A stretch of DNA of 64,000 nucleotides, from contig NZ_JBIAOU010000005.1 of NCBI RefSeq assembly GCF_042879035.1, positions 62,001-126,000 of the forward strand, read 5' to 3'. The notes below the pieces were generated by a model. That model was not told the DNA's origin, made no database searches, and worked only from the letters and a program-made list of their open reading frames with translations. The first letter of the stretch is position 1. Every line of letters begins with the position of its first letter. This DNA comes from Rhodococcus_G sp042879035. Its GTDB lineage: Bacteria > Actinomycetota > Actinomycetes > Mycobacteriales > Mycobacteriaceae. Positions 1-8,503 of the stretch are shown here, one piece after another. The position numbers and the translations under genes were made by a program.

Positions 1-3000
1 GCGCGACCGCGTCGACCACCCGCTCGAACGGCACGTCCGCGTGGGCGAGCGCGCGCAGGTCGGCGTCCCTGGTCGCCCCCAGGAGGTCACCGAACGACAT
101 GGCCGGGCTCAGGGTGGTCCGCAGCGGCAGGGTGTTGACGAACATGCCGACCAGGTCGTCGAGCGCTTCCTCGCCGCGGTTGGCGACGGGCACACCGACG
201 ACGACGTCGTCGGTTCCGGACAGGCGGCCGAGGAGCACCGCGAACGCCGCGTGCAGCACCGTGAACAGGGTGACCTGGTGGTGGGCGGCGAGTTCCCGGA
301 TCGCGGTGGAAAGCCGGTCGCCGACCGCGAAGTCGACGCTCGCGCCTGCCCCGGATGCGACCGCCGGGCGCGGACGGTCGGTCGGCAGGGGTAGCAGTGC
401 AGGGACTCCGTCGAGTTCACGTGTCCAGAAGTCGAGTTGACGCGACAGCGCCGACCCGCCCTCGTCCGGGTCGCCGAGCAGGTCCCGCTGCCACAGCGCG
501 TAGTCCGGGTACTGGACGCGCAGCGGTGTCCAGTCGGGGGCCGACCCCGCATGCCACGCCGCGTACGCGGTGGTGACGTCGCGAGCCAGGGGCACCAGCG
601 ACGCCCCGTCCGCCGCGATGTGGTGCAGCACCAGCAGCAGCGCGTGGTCGTGCGGGGTGACACGGAAGAGAAACGCGCGCAACGGGATTTCGCTCGTCAC
701 GTCGAACCCGCGGGCCGCGGCGTCCTCGATCGCGTGGCGCAGAGCCGAATTGTCGGACACCGGGATCGCGGTCAGGTCCGGTCGCGGTGTCTCGACGACG
801 CGCTGGCAGGGTCCGCGGCCGTCGTCGGGAAACACGGTGCGCAGCGCCTCGTGCCGGTCGAGGACGCTGGTCAGTGCGCGCTCGAGGGCAAGGACGTCGA
901 GGTCGCCGGTGAGACGAAACCCGAACGGCAGGTTGTACGCCCCGGATTCCGGGTCGAACCGGTTGAGGAACCAGATGCGTTGCTGCGACGGGGAGAGCGG
1001 GATCCGCGCGGGCCTCTCGCCGGGTGTCAGCGGCGGCCGTGCGACCCCGGTGCCCGCCGCGGCGAGCGCGGCGAGTCCGGCCACGGTCGGGGCGTCGAAC
1101 AGCTCCCGCAACGTCACACTCGCGCCGAGGGCGGAGTTCAGCCGCGCCAACACCCGTGCCGCGGACAGGGAATTGCCGCCCAGGGCGAAGAACGAGTCGC
1201 CGGCGGCGATGTCGCCGATGCCGAGGACCTCCTCGAAGATCCGCGCGACGACGATCTGCTCCGCGGTCGACGGTGCCCGACCGGTGTGGGCGCCGAGGTC
1301 CGGTCGCGGCAACGCGGCGCGGTCGAGCTTCCCGTGCACCGTGGTGGGCAGGGCGGCCACGTGCACGATCGCCGTGGGCAGCATGTAGTCCGGCAGGGCG
1401 GCACCCAGCGACGTCAACAGGTCCGACTCGCTCTCGGCTCCGCCGCCGGTCACGTACGCGACCAGATGCTGGTGCCCGGGTACGTCTTCCCGGACCAGCG
1501 CGACCGCCGCGGTGACGGACGGGTGGGCGAGCAAGGCCTGCTCGATCTCTCCGAGCTCGATGCGCAGTCCACGCAGCTTCACCTGGAAGTCGTTGCGCCC
1601 CAGGTATTCCAGGACACCGTCCGCACGCATCCGCACCAGGTCTCCGGTGCGGTACATCCGTGTGCCCGCGTCGAACGGGTTGGCCACGAACCGGTCCGCG
1701 GTCAGGTCGGGGCGACCCGTGTAACCGCGTGCCAACTGCGCACCGGAGAGGTACAGCTCCCCGGCCACGCCGGCGGGGACGGGGCGCAGTCGCGGGTCAA
1801 GGACGTGGACGTGCGTGCCGGGCACCGGCGCACCGATCGGCACGGTGACCGAGTCCGCGGCGGTGACCTCGTGGAAGGTCACGTCCACCGCGGCCTCCGT
1901 GGGGCCGTACAGGTTGTGCAGCCGGGTCCCCGGCAGCGCGGCCCGCAGCGCCGCGGCAGTGGTCGCGGGCAGCGCCTCCCCGGACGCGAAGACGCGCGTG
2001 AGCGACACCGCTTCGGCCGCCGCGGGGCGTCCGGTCAGGTCGTCGGCCACGAACAGTGCCAGCATCGACGGCACGAAATGCACCGTCGTCACCGACTCCC
2101 GGGCCACGGTCCGGGCGAGCAGACCGGGATCGCGGTGGGTGTCGGGCGAGGGCACCACGAGACGGGCCCCGACCTGCAGCGGCCAGAACAGTTCCCACAC
2201 CGAGACGTCGAACGTCACCGGCGTCTTCTGCAGCACCACGTCGGCGCCGTCGAGCCGGTACTCGGACTGCATCCACACCAGGCGGGTCACGATCGCCCGG
2301 TGCGAGATGGCGACACCCTTCGGGCGGCCCGTCGACCCCGACGTGAAGATCACGTAGGCCGGGTGGTCGGGGTGCAGGGGCGCCCCCGGCACCACCGACT
2401 CGGGGTACCCGGAGAGGTCGACGGTGTCCACGAGCACGACGGGCGTGTCCCCCGCTGCGGTGAACCCGTCCCGAGCTGTGGTGAGCACGACGACCGGCCG
2501 GGCGGTGGCGAGGATGTGCCCGATCCGCTCGGCCGGCTGATCCGGATCGACGGGCACGTAGGCACCGCCGGCCTTCACGACCGCGTAGACCGCGACGAGC
2601 AGCTCGATCGAGCGCCGCGCGGCGACCGCGACCAGCGATTCCGGTCCGACACCGAGCGCGATCAGATGCCCCGCCAGGCGGCCGACCCGGGCGCCGAATT
2701 CGGCGTAGGTCACCGACTCGTCCTCGAACGTCAGCGCGACCGCGTCCGGCGTGGCGGCGACCTGGGCGTCGAACAGCGAGACGAGGGTGCGGTCGTCCGT
2801 GCCGATCAGGTCGCGGCCCTGCACCTCGATCCGGTCGAGGAGAGCGGCAAGGGCACCGTCGCGGCCGGCGACCTCCGGTGCCAGCCCGGTGATCGCGAGC
2901 GTCACCAGCGCGTCGGCGTCCAGCCCCGGAAGCATTCCGCCGAGCTCGCGGACCCGCTGGTGCAGGTCCAGGAACGTCACCTCGGCCGTGGACAGCACCG

Positions 3001-3067
3001 CGCCGTCGGGCTGCGCAGCCGCCAGTACCTCGACGCACAGTGACAAATCCGACAACACACTCTCCAC
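1..3067 (-). CDS. Nonribosomal peptide synthetase, A-T-C module (3' end beyond window)
   Basis: The reading frame stays open from a GTG at 3067 to the left edge (about 1,022 codons), so the protein is partial. A linker of about 115 residues precedes an adenylation domain: TSGSTGRPKG near residue 242, FDVSVWE near 285, NLYGPTE near 384, YRTGD near 471, GKLDR near 575. A carrier domain (LGGNSLSA near 629) and a condensation domain (PSQQRIWF near 695, HHIAADG near 812) follow. Residues at the specificity-pocket positions read D-V-W-H-F-S-L-V-D, the known serine code of EntF. The protein begins without an upstream condensation domain, suggesting an initiation module. The start is uncertain: the GTG at 3067 lacks a good RBS, and a TTG at 3055 has GGAG six bases upstream. 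The product is unknown; a siderophore is one possibility. Confidence 0.9.
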   Translation of the reverse strand, partial: MESVLSDLSLCVEVLAAAQPDGAVLSTAEVTFLDLHQRVRELGGMLPGLDADALVTLAITGLAPEVAGRDGALAALLDRIEVQGRDLIGTDDRTLVSLFDAQVAATPDAVALTFEDESVTYAEFGARVGRLAGHLIALGVGPESLVAVAARRSIELLVAVYAVVKAGGAYVPVDPDQPAERIGHILATARPVVVLTTARDGFTAAGDTPVVLVDTVDLSGYPESVVPGAPLHPDHPAYVIFTSGSTGRPKGVAISHRAIVTRLVWMQSEYRLDGADVVLQKTPVTFDVSVWELFWPLQVGARLVVPSPDTHRDPGLLARTVARESVTTVHFVPSMLALFVADDLTGRPAAAEAVSLTRVFASGEALPATTAAALRAALPGTRLHNLYGPTEAAVDVTFHEVTAADSVTVPIGAPVPGTHVHVLDPRLRPVPAGVAGELYLSGAQLARGYTGRPDLTADRFVANPFDAGTRMYRTGDLVRMRADGVLEYLGRNDFQVKLRGLRIELGEIEQALLAHPSVTAAVALVREDVPGHQHLVAYVTGGGAESESDLLTSLGAALPDYMLPTAIVHVAALPTTVHGKLDRAALPRPDLGAHTGRAPSTAEQIVVARIFEEVLGIGDIAAGDSFFALGGNSLSAARVLARLNSALGASVTLRELFDAPTVAGLAALAAAGTGVARPPLTPGERPARIPLSPSQQRIWFLNRFDPESGAYNLPFGFRLTGDLDVLALERALTSVLDRHEALRTVFPDDGRGPCQRVVETPRPDLTAIPVSDNSALRHAIEDAAARGFDVTSEIPLRAFLFRVTPHDHALLLVLHHIAADGASLVPLARDVTTAYAAWHAGSAPDWTPLRVQYPDYALWQRDLLGDPDEGGSALSRQLDFWTRELDGVPALLPLPTDRPRPAVASGAGASVDFAVGDRLSTAIRELAAHHQVTLFTVLHAAFAVLLGRLSGTDDVVVGVPVANRGEEALDDLVGMFVNTLPLRTTLSPAMSFGDLLGATRDADLRALAHADVPFERVVDAVA

Positions 3068-3317
3068 GGGGTTGGGTCGGGAGCACCGACGCCGTCAGTA
3101 CACGAAATGACCCCCTATTTCGCCGCGCGATCGTATCGAACCAGCCCTGGGCACGGGTAGCGCTGTGACCTGGAGCAACAACGCCCGCGCCCGCCGCCCG
3201 CCCGCGACGTGTTCGAACGTCCAGGTAGGACGCGTGCGGGGTCGGTTGCTGTGAGGTCCATCCGGGCCGGACTCGACTGCACCACCGGTACCCGTGACGA
3301 GGAGTTGCCGCCACCGA

Positions 3318-3587
3318 TCACTTCGCGTCCCGCTCCATCGCGGCGATCAGGCTCGTCGGGCGCATGTCGGTCCAGTTCGCCTCCACGTAGGAGGTGCACT
3401 CGTGTCGCGCGGCCGGGCCGTGGACCTCGCTCCAGCCGGCGGGGATCTGCGCGAACAGGGGCCAGAGGGGGTGCTGGCCCTCGTCGTTGACCAGGACGAG
3501 GAAGGTGCCGTCCTCGTCGTCGAAGGGACCGAGACGGCCGCCTCTGTGGGCCGTACAGGTTGTCCAGCCGAGCCGTACCGACCGCAC
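3318..3587 (-). CDS. MbtH-like protein, degenerate, start embedded in A-domain relic
   Basis: From position 3527 downward the protein matches the MbtH family (PFDDEDGTF, PAGW, WTDMRP), small chaperones that bind and activate NRPS adenylation domains. The native first residues are missing. The only usable start is a GTG at 3587 lying inside a relic of an adenylation domain, giving about 20 foreign N-terminal residues. Two signature positions look altered: the serine of QxSxWP is proline (QHPLWP), and the usual leucine after EC is threonine. It lies 250 bp upstream of the NRPS on the same strand, where a functional partner would be expected. It may still fold, or it may be decaying. Confidence 0.7.
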   Translation of the reverse strand: MRSVRLGWTTCTAHRGGRLGPFDDEDGTFLVLVNDEGQHPLWPLFAQIPAGWSEVHGPAARHECTSYVEANWTDMRPTSLIAAMERDAK

Positions 3588-3685
3588 GGAGGCGGGCGGC
3601 GGTCTCCGCGGGCAGCGCTTCGCCGATGGCGAGGATGCGGGTCACCGATTCCGGGAACGCGTCCGGCTGATCGGTCAGCAGCACG
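3525..3685 (-). pseudogene. Adenylation-domain relic (A4-A5 region) with frameshift
   Basis: The minus strand encodes TRILAIGEALPAETAARL followed by DNLYGP, the typical stretch between the pocket helix and the A5 motif of an NRPS adenylation domain. After the CC of the GP codons one base is missing; restoring it gives GPTEAAVS in the next frame, so the relic carries a frameshift. Homology stops near 3529 and MbtH homology starts at 3527, so the two are directly joined. No other part of this A domain is nearby. I infer a deletion that fused an internal piece of an NRPS gene to the start of mbtH. Confidence 0.75.
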
Positions 3686-3743
3686 ACGGACCGTCCGGGT
3701 CCCCGGAGGGGAGCCCGAACGGTCCGTTCGAGACAGCGCGCCG

Positions 3744-4487
3744 TCAGGCGCGCAGGCCGTCGGTTCCGGCGCGAGTCATCACGATGTTCGGGACCACCGC
3801 GCGCGAGGACAGCCGGAGCAACCCGTCGACCATCTCGACGACGTCGTCGACCTCGAGCATCTGCTCGGCAGGGATCTTGTCGTGGATCCACGCGGCCATG
3901 TCGGTGTCGACGTATGCCGGGGAGATGGCCGTCGCACTGACGCCGTTGCCCGACTCCTCGGTGTTGAACGTCTGCACGAGCGAGATCAGCGCTGCCTTCG
4001 TGGCGCCGTAGACCGCGAGGCCGCCCTCGGCGAAGACACCGGTGATCGACGCGAGTGCCACCACCTTCGCGCCCCGGCCGGGCCGGGCGGACGCACCGGC
4101 ACGCAGCAGCGGAACCGACTGCTGCAGAAGGGCGAACGGGGCCCGCAGGTTGACGTCGATCGTCTTGTCGAACCGACGCATCGGGTACTCCGCCACCGCA
4201 CCCGCGGTGCCGACACCGGCGTTGAGCACCAGCGCGGTCATCTCCGCACCGAACCGCTCGGCGTGGGCCGCGATGATCGCAGCCGGAAACTCCGCGTCGG
4301 CCATGTCCCCGGCCACGGCGACCACGTCCGGCGCTCCCGCGTGTCGCAGATCCTCGGCGACGGCGTCGAGCCGTTCGGGATCGCGCGCCGTGATCGTGAG
4401 TGAGTAGCCCTGGGCGGCAAGCCTTCCGGCCACCCCCAACCCGATTCCCCGGGACGCCCCCGTGACGAGTGCGGTCAGATCGCTCAT
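3744..4487 (-). CDS. Short-chain dehydrogenase/reductase
   Basis: This is a classical SDR of 247 residues. The nucleotide-binding motif TGASRGIG is at residues 9-16, NAG at 89-91, and the catalytic set is S147, Y160, K164 (YGATK). It should oxidise or reduce a hydroxyl/keto group with NAD(P). Its ATG overlaps the stop of the upstream phosphotransferase by four bases (ATGA), so it is the last gene of the acyl-CoA dehydrogenase / phosphotransferase / SDR operon. It lacks the insertion expected of mycofactocin-coupled SDRs. Given its partners, a hydroxyacyl or ketoacyl substrate is likely (inference). Confidence 0.9.
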   Translation of the reverse strand: MSDLTALVTGASRGIGLGVAGRLAAQGYSLTITARDPERLDAVAEDLRHAGAPDVVAVAGDMADAEFPAAIIAAHAERFGAEMTALVLNAGVGTAGAVAEYPMRRFDKTIDVNLRAPFALLQQSVPLLRAGASARPGRGAKVVALASITGVFAEGGLAVYGATKAALISLVQTFNTEESGNGVSATAISPAYVDTDMAAWIHDKIPAEQMLEVDDVVEMVDGLLRLSSRAVVPNIVMTRAGTDGLRA

Positions 4488-5506
4488 ACTCCTGCTCCTG
4501 CCAGTGCTCGCAGCCCTGCTGCCATGAATTCGCCCGTGGCCTCCGCGGCACGCGCCGCGCCACTGCCCGCGTCGGAACCCTGCAGGGCCCGGTGCGTGAT
4601 GCCCTCGCCGATGACGCCGAGTTTGAAGTTGGCCAGCGCCAGGTAGAAGGTCCAGTCCCCCAGGTCACGGCCCGAGGCGACCGCGTAGGTCTGTGCGAGA
4701 TCGTCGGGTGACGGCAGCCGGGGGCTCGTCCACGCCGCCTGCGACCCCAGGACCAGATCGAACACCGGCGCCCGGTAGACGCACATCAACGCCGCGTCGG
4801 TGAGCGGGTCGCCGAGCGTCGACATCTCCCAGTCGACGACGGCCCGCACCCTCGTCGGGTCGGCGGCGTCGAGGATCGTGTTGTCGATCCGGAAGTCGCC
4901 GTGCACGATCGACGCGGCCGAGGACTGCGGGATCGCGTCCGCAAGCTTGGCGTGCAGTCTGGCGACATCTGGCAGGTCCTGGGTCTTGACCCGCTCCCAC
5001 TGTCCGGCCCACAGCTTCACCTGACGGGCCACGAATCCGTCGGGCCTGCCGAACTCCCCGAGACCGACGGCCCGGTAGTCGACCGCGTGCAGGTCGGCGA
5101 GCACCCGCACGAGAGCGTGCGTCGAATCGCGGACCTCGGTGTCGGACAGGGCTGCCAGGTCGTCCTGGTCGCGGACGACGCGGCCGTCGACGAACTCGAC
5201 GACCGTCATCTGCGCACCGAGCGCCGCGCCCGCCTCGTCGAACGCCACCGTCCGCGCGACGGGCACCGAGGAATCCTGGAGGGCCTTCGTCACCCGGAAC
5301 TCACGCGCCATGTCGTGCGCCGACGGGGTGAGCCCGCTCGTCGGAGGGCGACGCACGATCCAGGTGCTGCGGTCGTCGGCCGCCTTGAAGGTGAGGTTGG
5401 ACCGGCCACCGCTGACCAGGTCGACCTTCAGCTCGCCGCTGAGCTCGACGCCGCGCTCGACCAGGAACTGCCGCAGCGCGGCGACATCCATGCCGGGCAG
5501 GGTCAT
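4484..5506 (-). CDS. APH-family phosphotransferase (LvaA/ACAD10-type kinase)
   Basis: The protein has 340 residues and an aminoglycoside-phosphotransferase-type kinase fold: GGRSNLTF at 33-40 (nucleotide loop), the catalytic loop HGDFRIDN at 202-209, and metal-binding DWE at 225-227. I chose ATG 5506, which has a GGAG-type RBS and overlaps the stop of the upstream acyl-CoA dehydrogenase; longer upstream frames are not coding. Kinases of this subgroup pair with acyl-CoA dehydrogenases, as in human ACAD10/11 and Pseudomonas LvaA/LvaC, where a 4-hydroxyacyl-CoA is phosphorylated before rearrangement. That function is inferred here from family and gene order. Confidence 0.88.
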   Translation of the reverse strand: MTLPGMDVAALRQFLVERGVELSGELKVDLVSGGRSNLTFKAADDRSTWIVRRPPTSGLTPSAHDMAREFRVTKALQDSSVPVARTVAFDEAGAALGAQMTVVEFVDGRVVRDQDDLAALSDTEVRDSTHALVRVLADLHAVDYRAVGLGEFGRPDGFVARQVKLWAGQWERVKTQDLPDVARLHAKLADAIPQSSAASIVHGDFRIDNTILDAADPTRVRAVVDWEMSTLGDPLTDAALMCVYRAPVFDLVLGSQAAWTSPRLPSPDDLAQTYAVASGRDLGDWTFYLALANFKLGVIGEGITHRALQGSDAGSGAARAAEATGEFMAAGLRALAGAGV

Positions 5507-6711
5507 CAGGACTCCTTCAGTGCACGCTTGGCGGCGCCGATGACGCGCTTGGCCAGCGCCCACCGGTGCACCTCGGACGGACCGTCGTACACCCGGAACG
5601 GGCGCACCTCGCGGGACAGGCGGGCCAGTGGCAGATCGCCCGACACACCCATGCCGCCGCACATCTGGACGCTGCGGTCGACGATCCGGAAGATGGCCTC
5701 CGCCGCGAAGGTCTTGGCGATGGACGTCGAGTCGCCGCCCTTGAGTCCCTGGTCGAGCTCCCAGCACGCCCGGGTGAGCAGCGCCCGGGTCGCGGCGATG
5801 TCGATCTCGTTGTCCGCGACCATCTGCTGCACCATGCCGAGGTCACCGAGCTTGCCGCCGAACGCTTCCCGCTTCGCGACGTACTCGACCGCGATGTCGT
5901 GGCCGCGGCGAGCCGCACCGAGCCAGCGCATCACGTGTGTCATGCGGGCCGGGCCGAGGCGGACCTGGGCGTACTCGAAGCCGCGGTCGACCTCGCCGAG
6001 CACCGCCGAGTCCGGAACCAGCAGGTCCTCGAAGAACACCTCGCAGTGCCCGCCGAGCATGGACTTGTCGAGCGTGTCGATGTGGCGGCCGACGCGGATG
6101 CCGGGGGCGTCGGCAGGCGCGAGGAACATGGTGGCCCCGCCTCGGTCGCCCGGCTCACCTGCGGTGCGGGCGAAGATGATGAAGAAGCCGGCGCCGTCGG
6201 CACCGGTGATGAACCACTTGTGTCCGCTGATGCGCCACCCGCCGTCGGCCCTGACGGCGCGGGTGCTCAGCGCCGACGGGTCGGCGCCCGCGCCCGGCGC
6301 CGGTTCGGTCATCGCGAACGCGGACCGCACGTCACCGGTAGCGAGCGGAGCCAGGTACTGCTCGCGCTGCTCCGGGTTGGCGATGTGGGCGAGCATGTGG
6401 ACGTTGCCCTCGTCGGGGGCGGCGATGTTCAGGGCCGTCGGGCCGAACAGGGAGTAGCCGGCCGCCTCGAACACGGGCGCGCGATCGGACATGTTCAGGC
6501 CGTGGCCACCGAACTCGACCGGCGCGTGCGGGGCGAACACACCGGCGTCCTTGGCCGCCTGCTGGAGCTTGACCCGGATCTCGTCGCCACCCGCGACGGC
6601 GATGTCGCCGCCGTGCGCGTCCTCGATCGGCAGGACGTGGTCCCGGACGAAGGTGCGGGTGCGCTCGATCAGCGCCTCCACATCGGGCGTGTAGGTCAGG
6701 TCGATCGCCAC
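5506..6711 (-). CDS. Acyl-CoA dehydrogenase, ACAD10/11 (LvaC)-like
   Basis: This flavoprotein of 401 residues has the FAD/substrate motif FAMTEP, a central GHKWFITGA segment and the C-terminal YDGPSEVHR signature of the ACAD10/11 clade. The start is GTG 6711, with GAGGAG seven bases upstream; an in-frame extension to 7206 runs across the divergent promoter and is spurious. It is the first gene of the operon with the phosphotransferase and SDR. In the known systems the kinase phosphorylates a 4-hydroxyacyl-CoA and this enzyme eliminates phosphate on the way to a 3-hydroxyacyl-CoA. The exact substrate here cannot be read. Confidence 0.88.
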   Translation of the reverse strand: MAIDLTYTPDVEALIERTRTFVRDHVLPIEDAHGGDIAVAGGDEIRVKLQQAAKDAGVFAPHAPVEFGGHGLNMSDRAPVFEAAGYSLFGPTALNIAAPDEGNVHMLAHIANPEQREQYLAPLATGDVRSAFAMTEPAPGAGADPSALSTRAVRADGGWRISGHKWFITGADGAGFFIIFARTAGEPGDRGGATMFLAPADAPGIRVGRHIDTLDKSMLGGHCEVFFEDLLVPDSAVLGEVDRGFEYAQVRLGPARMTHVMRWLGAARRGHDIAVEYVAKREAFGGKLGDLGMVQQMVADNEIDIAATRALLTRACWELDQGLKGGDSTSIAKTFAAEAIFRIVDRSVQMCGGMGVSGDLPLARLSREVRPFRVYDGPSEVHRWALAKRVIGAAKRALKES

Positions 6712-6846
6712 GGAAGTCTCCTCGGGTCGTACATGCACCTGCCGAGCGATCACTCGGCCCGTCGCCAGGGTGCCACAGGCCTCGAAACCGGTCAACATTG
6801 CGTTTTCACCTGTACCCAACGGCAACGAACCGCGTCGGTCCGGTTG

Positions 6847-6890
6847 TTCAGGATCCCTGATAGGGTCCACCTCGTTCAGATAATCTGAAC
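6847..6890. promoter_or_regulatory. Two operator-like palindromes between ACAD operon and XRE-TetR gene
   Basis: Positions 6874-6890 form a perfect 17-bp palindrome, GTTCAGAT-A-ATCTGAAC. A shorter related one, TCAGG-ATC-CCTGA, lies at 6847-6859. Both sit in the divergent region between the acyl-CoA dehydrogenase start (6711) and the regulator (6949/6958). This is the expected place for the regulator to control both directions. Confidence 0.7.
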
Positions 6891-6957
6891 ACTGTCCGTC
6901 GCCACTTCCCCACGGGGGCAGGGCCGCAGGCCGGGGAGAATCGCAGGGGTGAATCGC

Positions 6958-7869
6958 ATGGGTGAACCGACGACCGACACCGCGGGAACCGTGGGATCTG
7001 CGACCGCGGCGGACACCACCGCCGCGGCGATCCGTGCCGCACGCATCGACCGGGGGATGTCGCTGCGCGACCTGGCGCGGCGGATCGGAGTGAGCCCGGC
7101 CACCCTCAGCGCCGTCGAGAACGGACGGACCGGAGTCAACGTCGATCGTCTCCGGGAGATCGCGGACGTGCTGGACACGACGGTCGCTCGCCTGGTCGGC
7201 GAACAATCCCGTGAGTCACCCGGGCCCACACCGCGCACACCCGTACCGGAACCGCCGACGGCCGCACCGGAGGGAGCGGAGTGGCGAACGTTTCCGCCTC
7301 TGACGATCGATCCCGTCCTCGCCGCCGCCATCGACGCGTTCGTCGAGACCGGCTATCACGGGGCCACCATGCGCACGCTCGCCCGACGTGCCGGAATGAG
7401 CGTCCCCGGGGTCTACCACCATTACCGGGACAAGCAGGCACTGCTGGTCCGCGCGCTCGACCTGACGATGTCCGAACTGCACTGGCGGGTGCGAGCCGCC
7501 CGAGACGAGGGCGCAACCGCCGCCGCGCGGGTGGCCCTGATCGTGGAGGCCCTGGCGCTCTACCACACGCACCGACGGGCCCTCGCGTTCATCGGCGCGA
7601 GCGAGATGCGCAGCATCGAGGAGCCCGATCGATCGCGAATCACCGAGTCCCGCAATCAGATCCAGTACCTGCTCGACGAGCAGATCGACGCCGCGGTCCG
7701 GGACGGAACCCTGCGCACAGCCCATCCCCGCGACGCGGGGCGGGCCATCGCGACGATGTGCACCTCACTGCCGCAGTGGTTCCGAGCGCAGGGCCCGTCG
7801 TCGCCGGAACAGATCGCGGCCGAGTACGCCGAGTTCGCCCTCGACCTGCTCGGCCGGCCGAAAGAGTGA
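6958..7869 (+). CDS. Dual-HTH transcriptional regulator, XRE-TetR fusion
   Basis: About 303 residues carry two DNA-binding modules. Near residues 20-75 lies an XRE-type helix-turn-helix (LARRIGVSPATLSAVENG). After a proline-rich linker, near residues 112-160, is a TetR-type HTH (LARRAGMSVPGVYHHYRDK) with a TetR ligand domain to the C terminus. The start is ATG 6958, or GTG 6949 three codons earlier (GGAG nine bases upstream). It is transcribed away from the ACAD/phosphotransferase/SDR operon and probably represses it through the palindromes at 6847-6890. The ligand is likely an acyl-CoA or related acid (inference). Confidence 0.85.
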   Translation: MGEPTTDTAGTVGSATAADTTAAAIRAARIDRGMSLRDLARRIGVSPATLSAVENGRTGVNVDRLREIADVLDTTVARLVGEQSRESPGPTPRTPVPEPPTAAPEGAEWRTFPPLTIDPVLAAAIDAFVETGYHGATMRTLARRAGMSVPGVYHHYRDKQALLVRALDLTMSELHWRVRAARDEGATAAARVALIVEALALYHTHRRALAFIGASEMRSIEEPDRSRITESRNQIQYLLDEQIDAAVRDGTLRTAHPRDAGRAIATMCTSLPQWFRAQGPSSPEQIAAEYAEFALDLLGRPKE

Positions 7870-7935
7870 ACGGGATGCGGACGGTCCGATCGCGGCGGAC
7901 ATCACCATCCCGGCGTTCGGACAGCGCTCGCAGTG

Positions 7936-8406
7936 TCAGTCCCGAGGCCAGCTCAGCCCCTGCCGTCGCTCGATCTCCTCGTTCAGCCGTCGCAGCACGA
8001 CGACCAGACTGCGTCGATCCGCCTCGTCCCAGTCGGCGAGCAGATCGTTGAGCCCGTCGATCTTGCTGCTGCGGTCCCGCCGCAGTGCCGCCAGACCCGC
8101 CTCGGTCGGGCGAAGCCTCCGGGCCGTGCCGCCGTCCGGGTCGGCGATCCGCTCGGCGAACCCGTCGCGCAGGAGTGCGGCCGTCTGCCTGTTGACCGTC
8201 GAGACGTCGAGGCCGAAGGAGGCGGCGAGTTCGCCCAGGGTCATCGGCTCGCTGATCTCGAGCCGGCTCAGCAACAGGTAGGCGGACCGGTCGAGTTCCT
8301 GCTCGGCAGCGTGCGCCTTGTTCACCAGGGTTATGTGCCGGGCCAGGAGTACCATTTCGCGCTCGAGACCTCGTACGGCTTCGATCTGCGTCTCGTTTGC
8401 GTTCAT
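7936..8406 (-). CDS. MarR family transcriptional regulator
   Basis: The protein of about 156 residues has the MarR winged-helix layout: an N-terminal dimerisation helix, a recognition segment (LGELAASFGLDVSTVNRQ), the wing DPDGGTARRL, and a C-terminal helix pair. ATG 8406 (MNANET) is preferred over ATG 8424, although neither has a strong RBS. It is divergent from the DUF6777 lipoprotein gene, 97 bp away, and converges on the XRE-TetR gene. Its target could be the lipoprotein or its own gene; no clear operator was seen between them. Confidence 0.85.
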   Translation of the reverse strand: MNANETQIEAVRGLEREMVLLARHITLVNKAHAAEQELDRSAYLLLSRLEISEPMTLGELAASFGLDVSTVNRQTAALLRDGFAERIADPDGGTARRLRPTEAGLAALRRDRSSKIDGLNDLLADWDEADRRSLVVVLRRLNEEIERRQGLSWPRD

Positions 8407-8503
8407 CGCGGCCAATTGTGGCATCGCCGCCGCGAGCCGAAGGTCGCGGCCGGGCTCGGCGAACCACCCGGCACGGAGCCGCGAACGTGCTTACGATGGC
8501 GGC

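Noticed and set aside
437..3043. Plus-strand open frame of 868 codons opposite the NRPS
   Set aside because: Its translation is Arg/Gly/Gln-rich without domains, while the minus strand has all NRPS core motifs; it is a GC-bias shadow.
3744..4487. SDR as a mycofactocin-coupled dehydrogenase
   Set aside because: It is 247 residues with no extra segment after the Rossmann motif, and its operon partners point to acyl-CoA metabolism.
5507..7206. N-terminal extension of the acyl-CoA dehydrogenase to 566 residues
   Set aside because: It runs through the divergent promoter and the XRE-TetR coding start; GTG 6711 has a good RBS and gives the family length.
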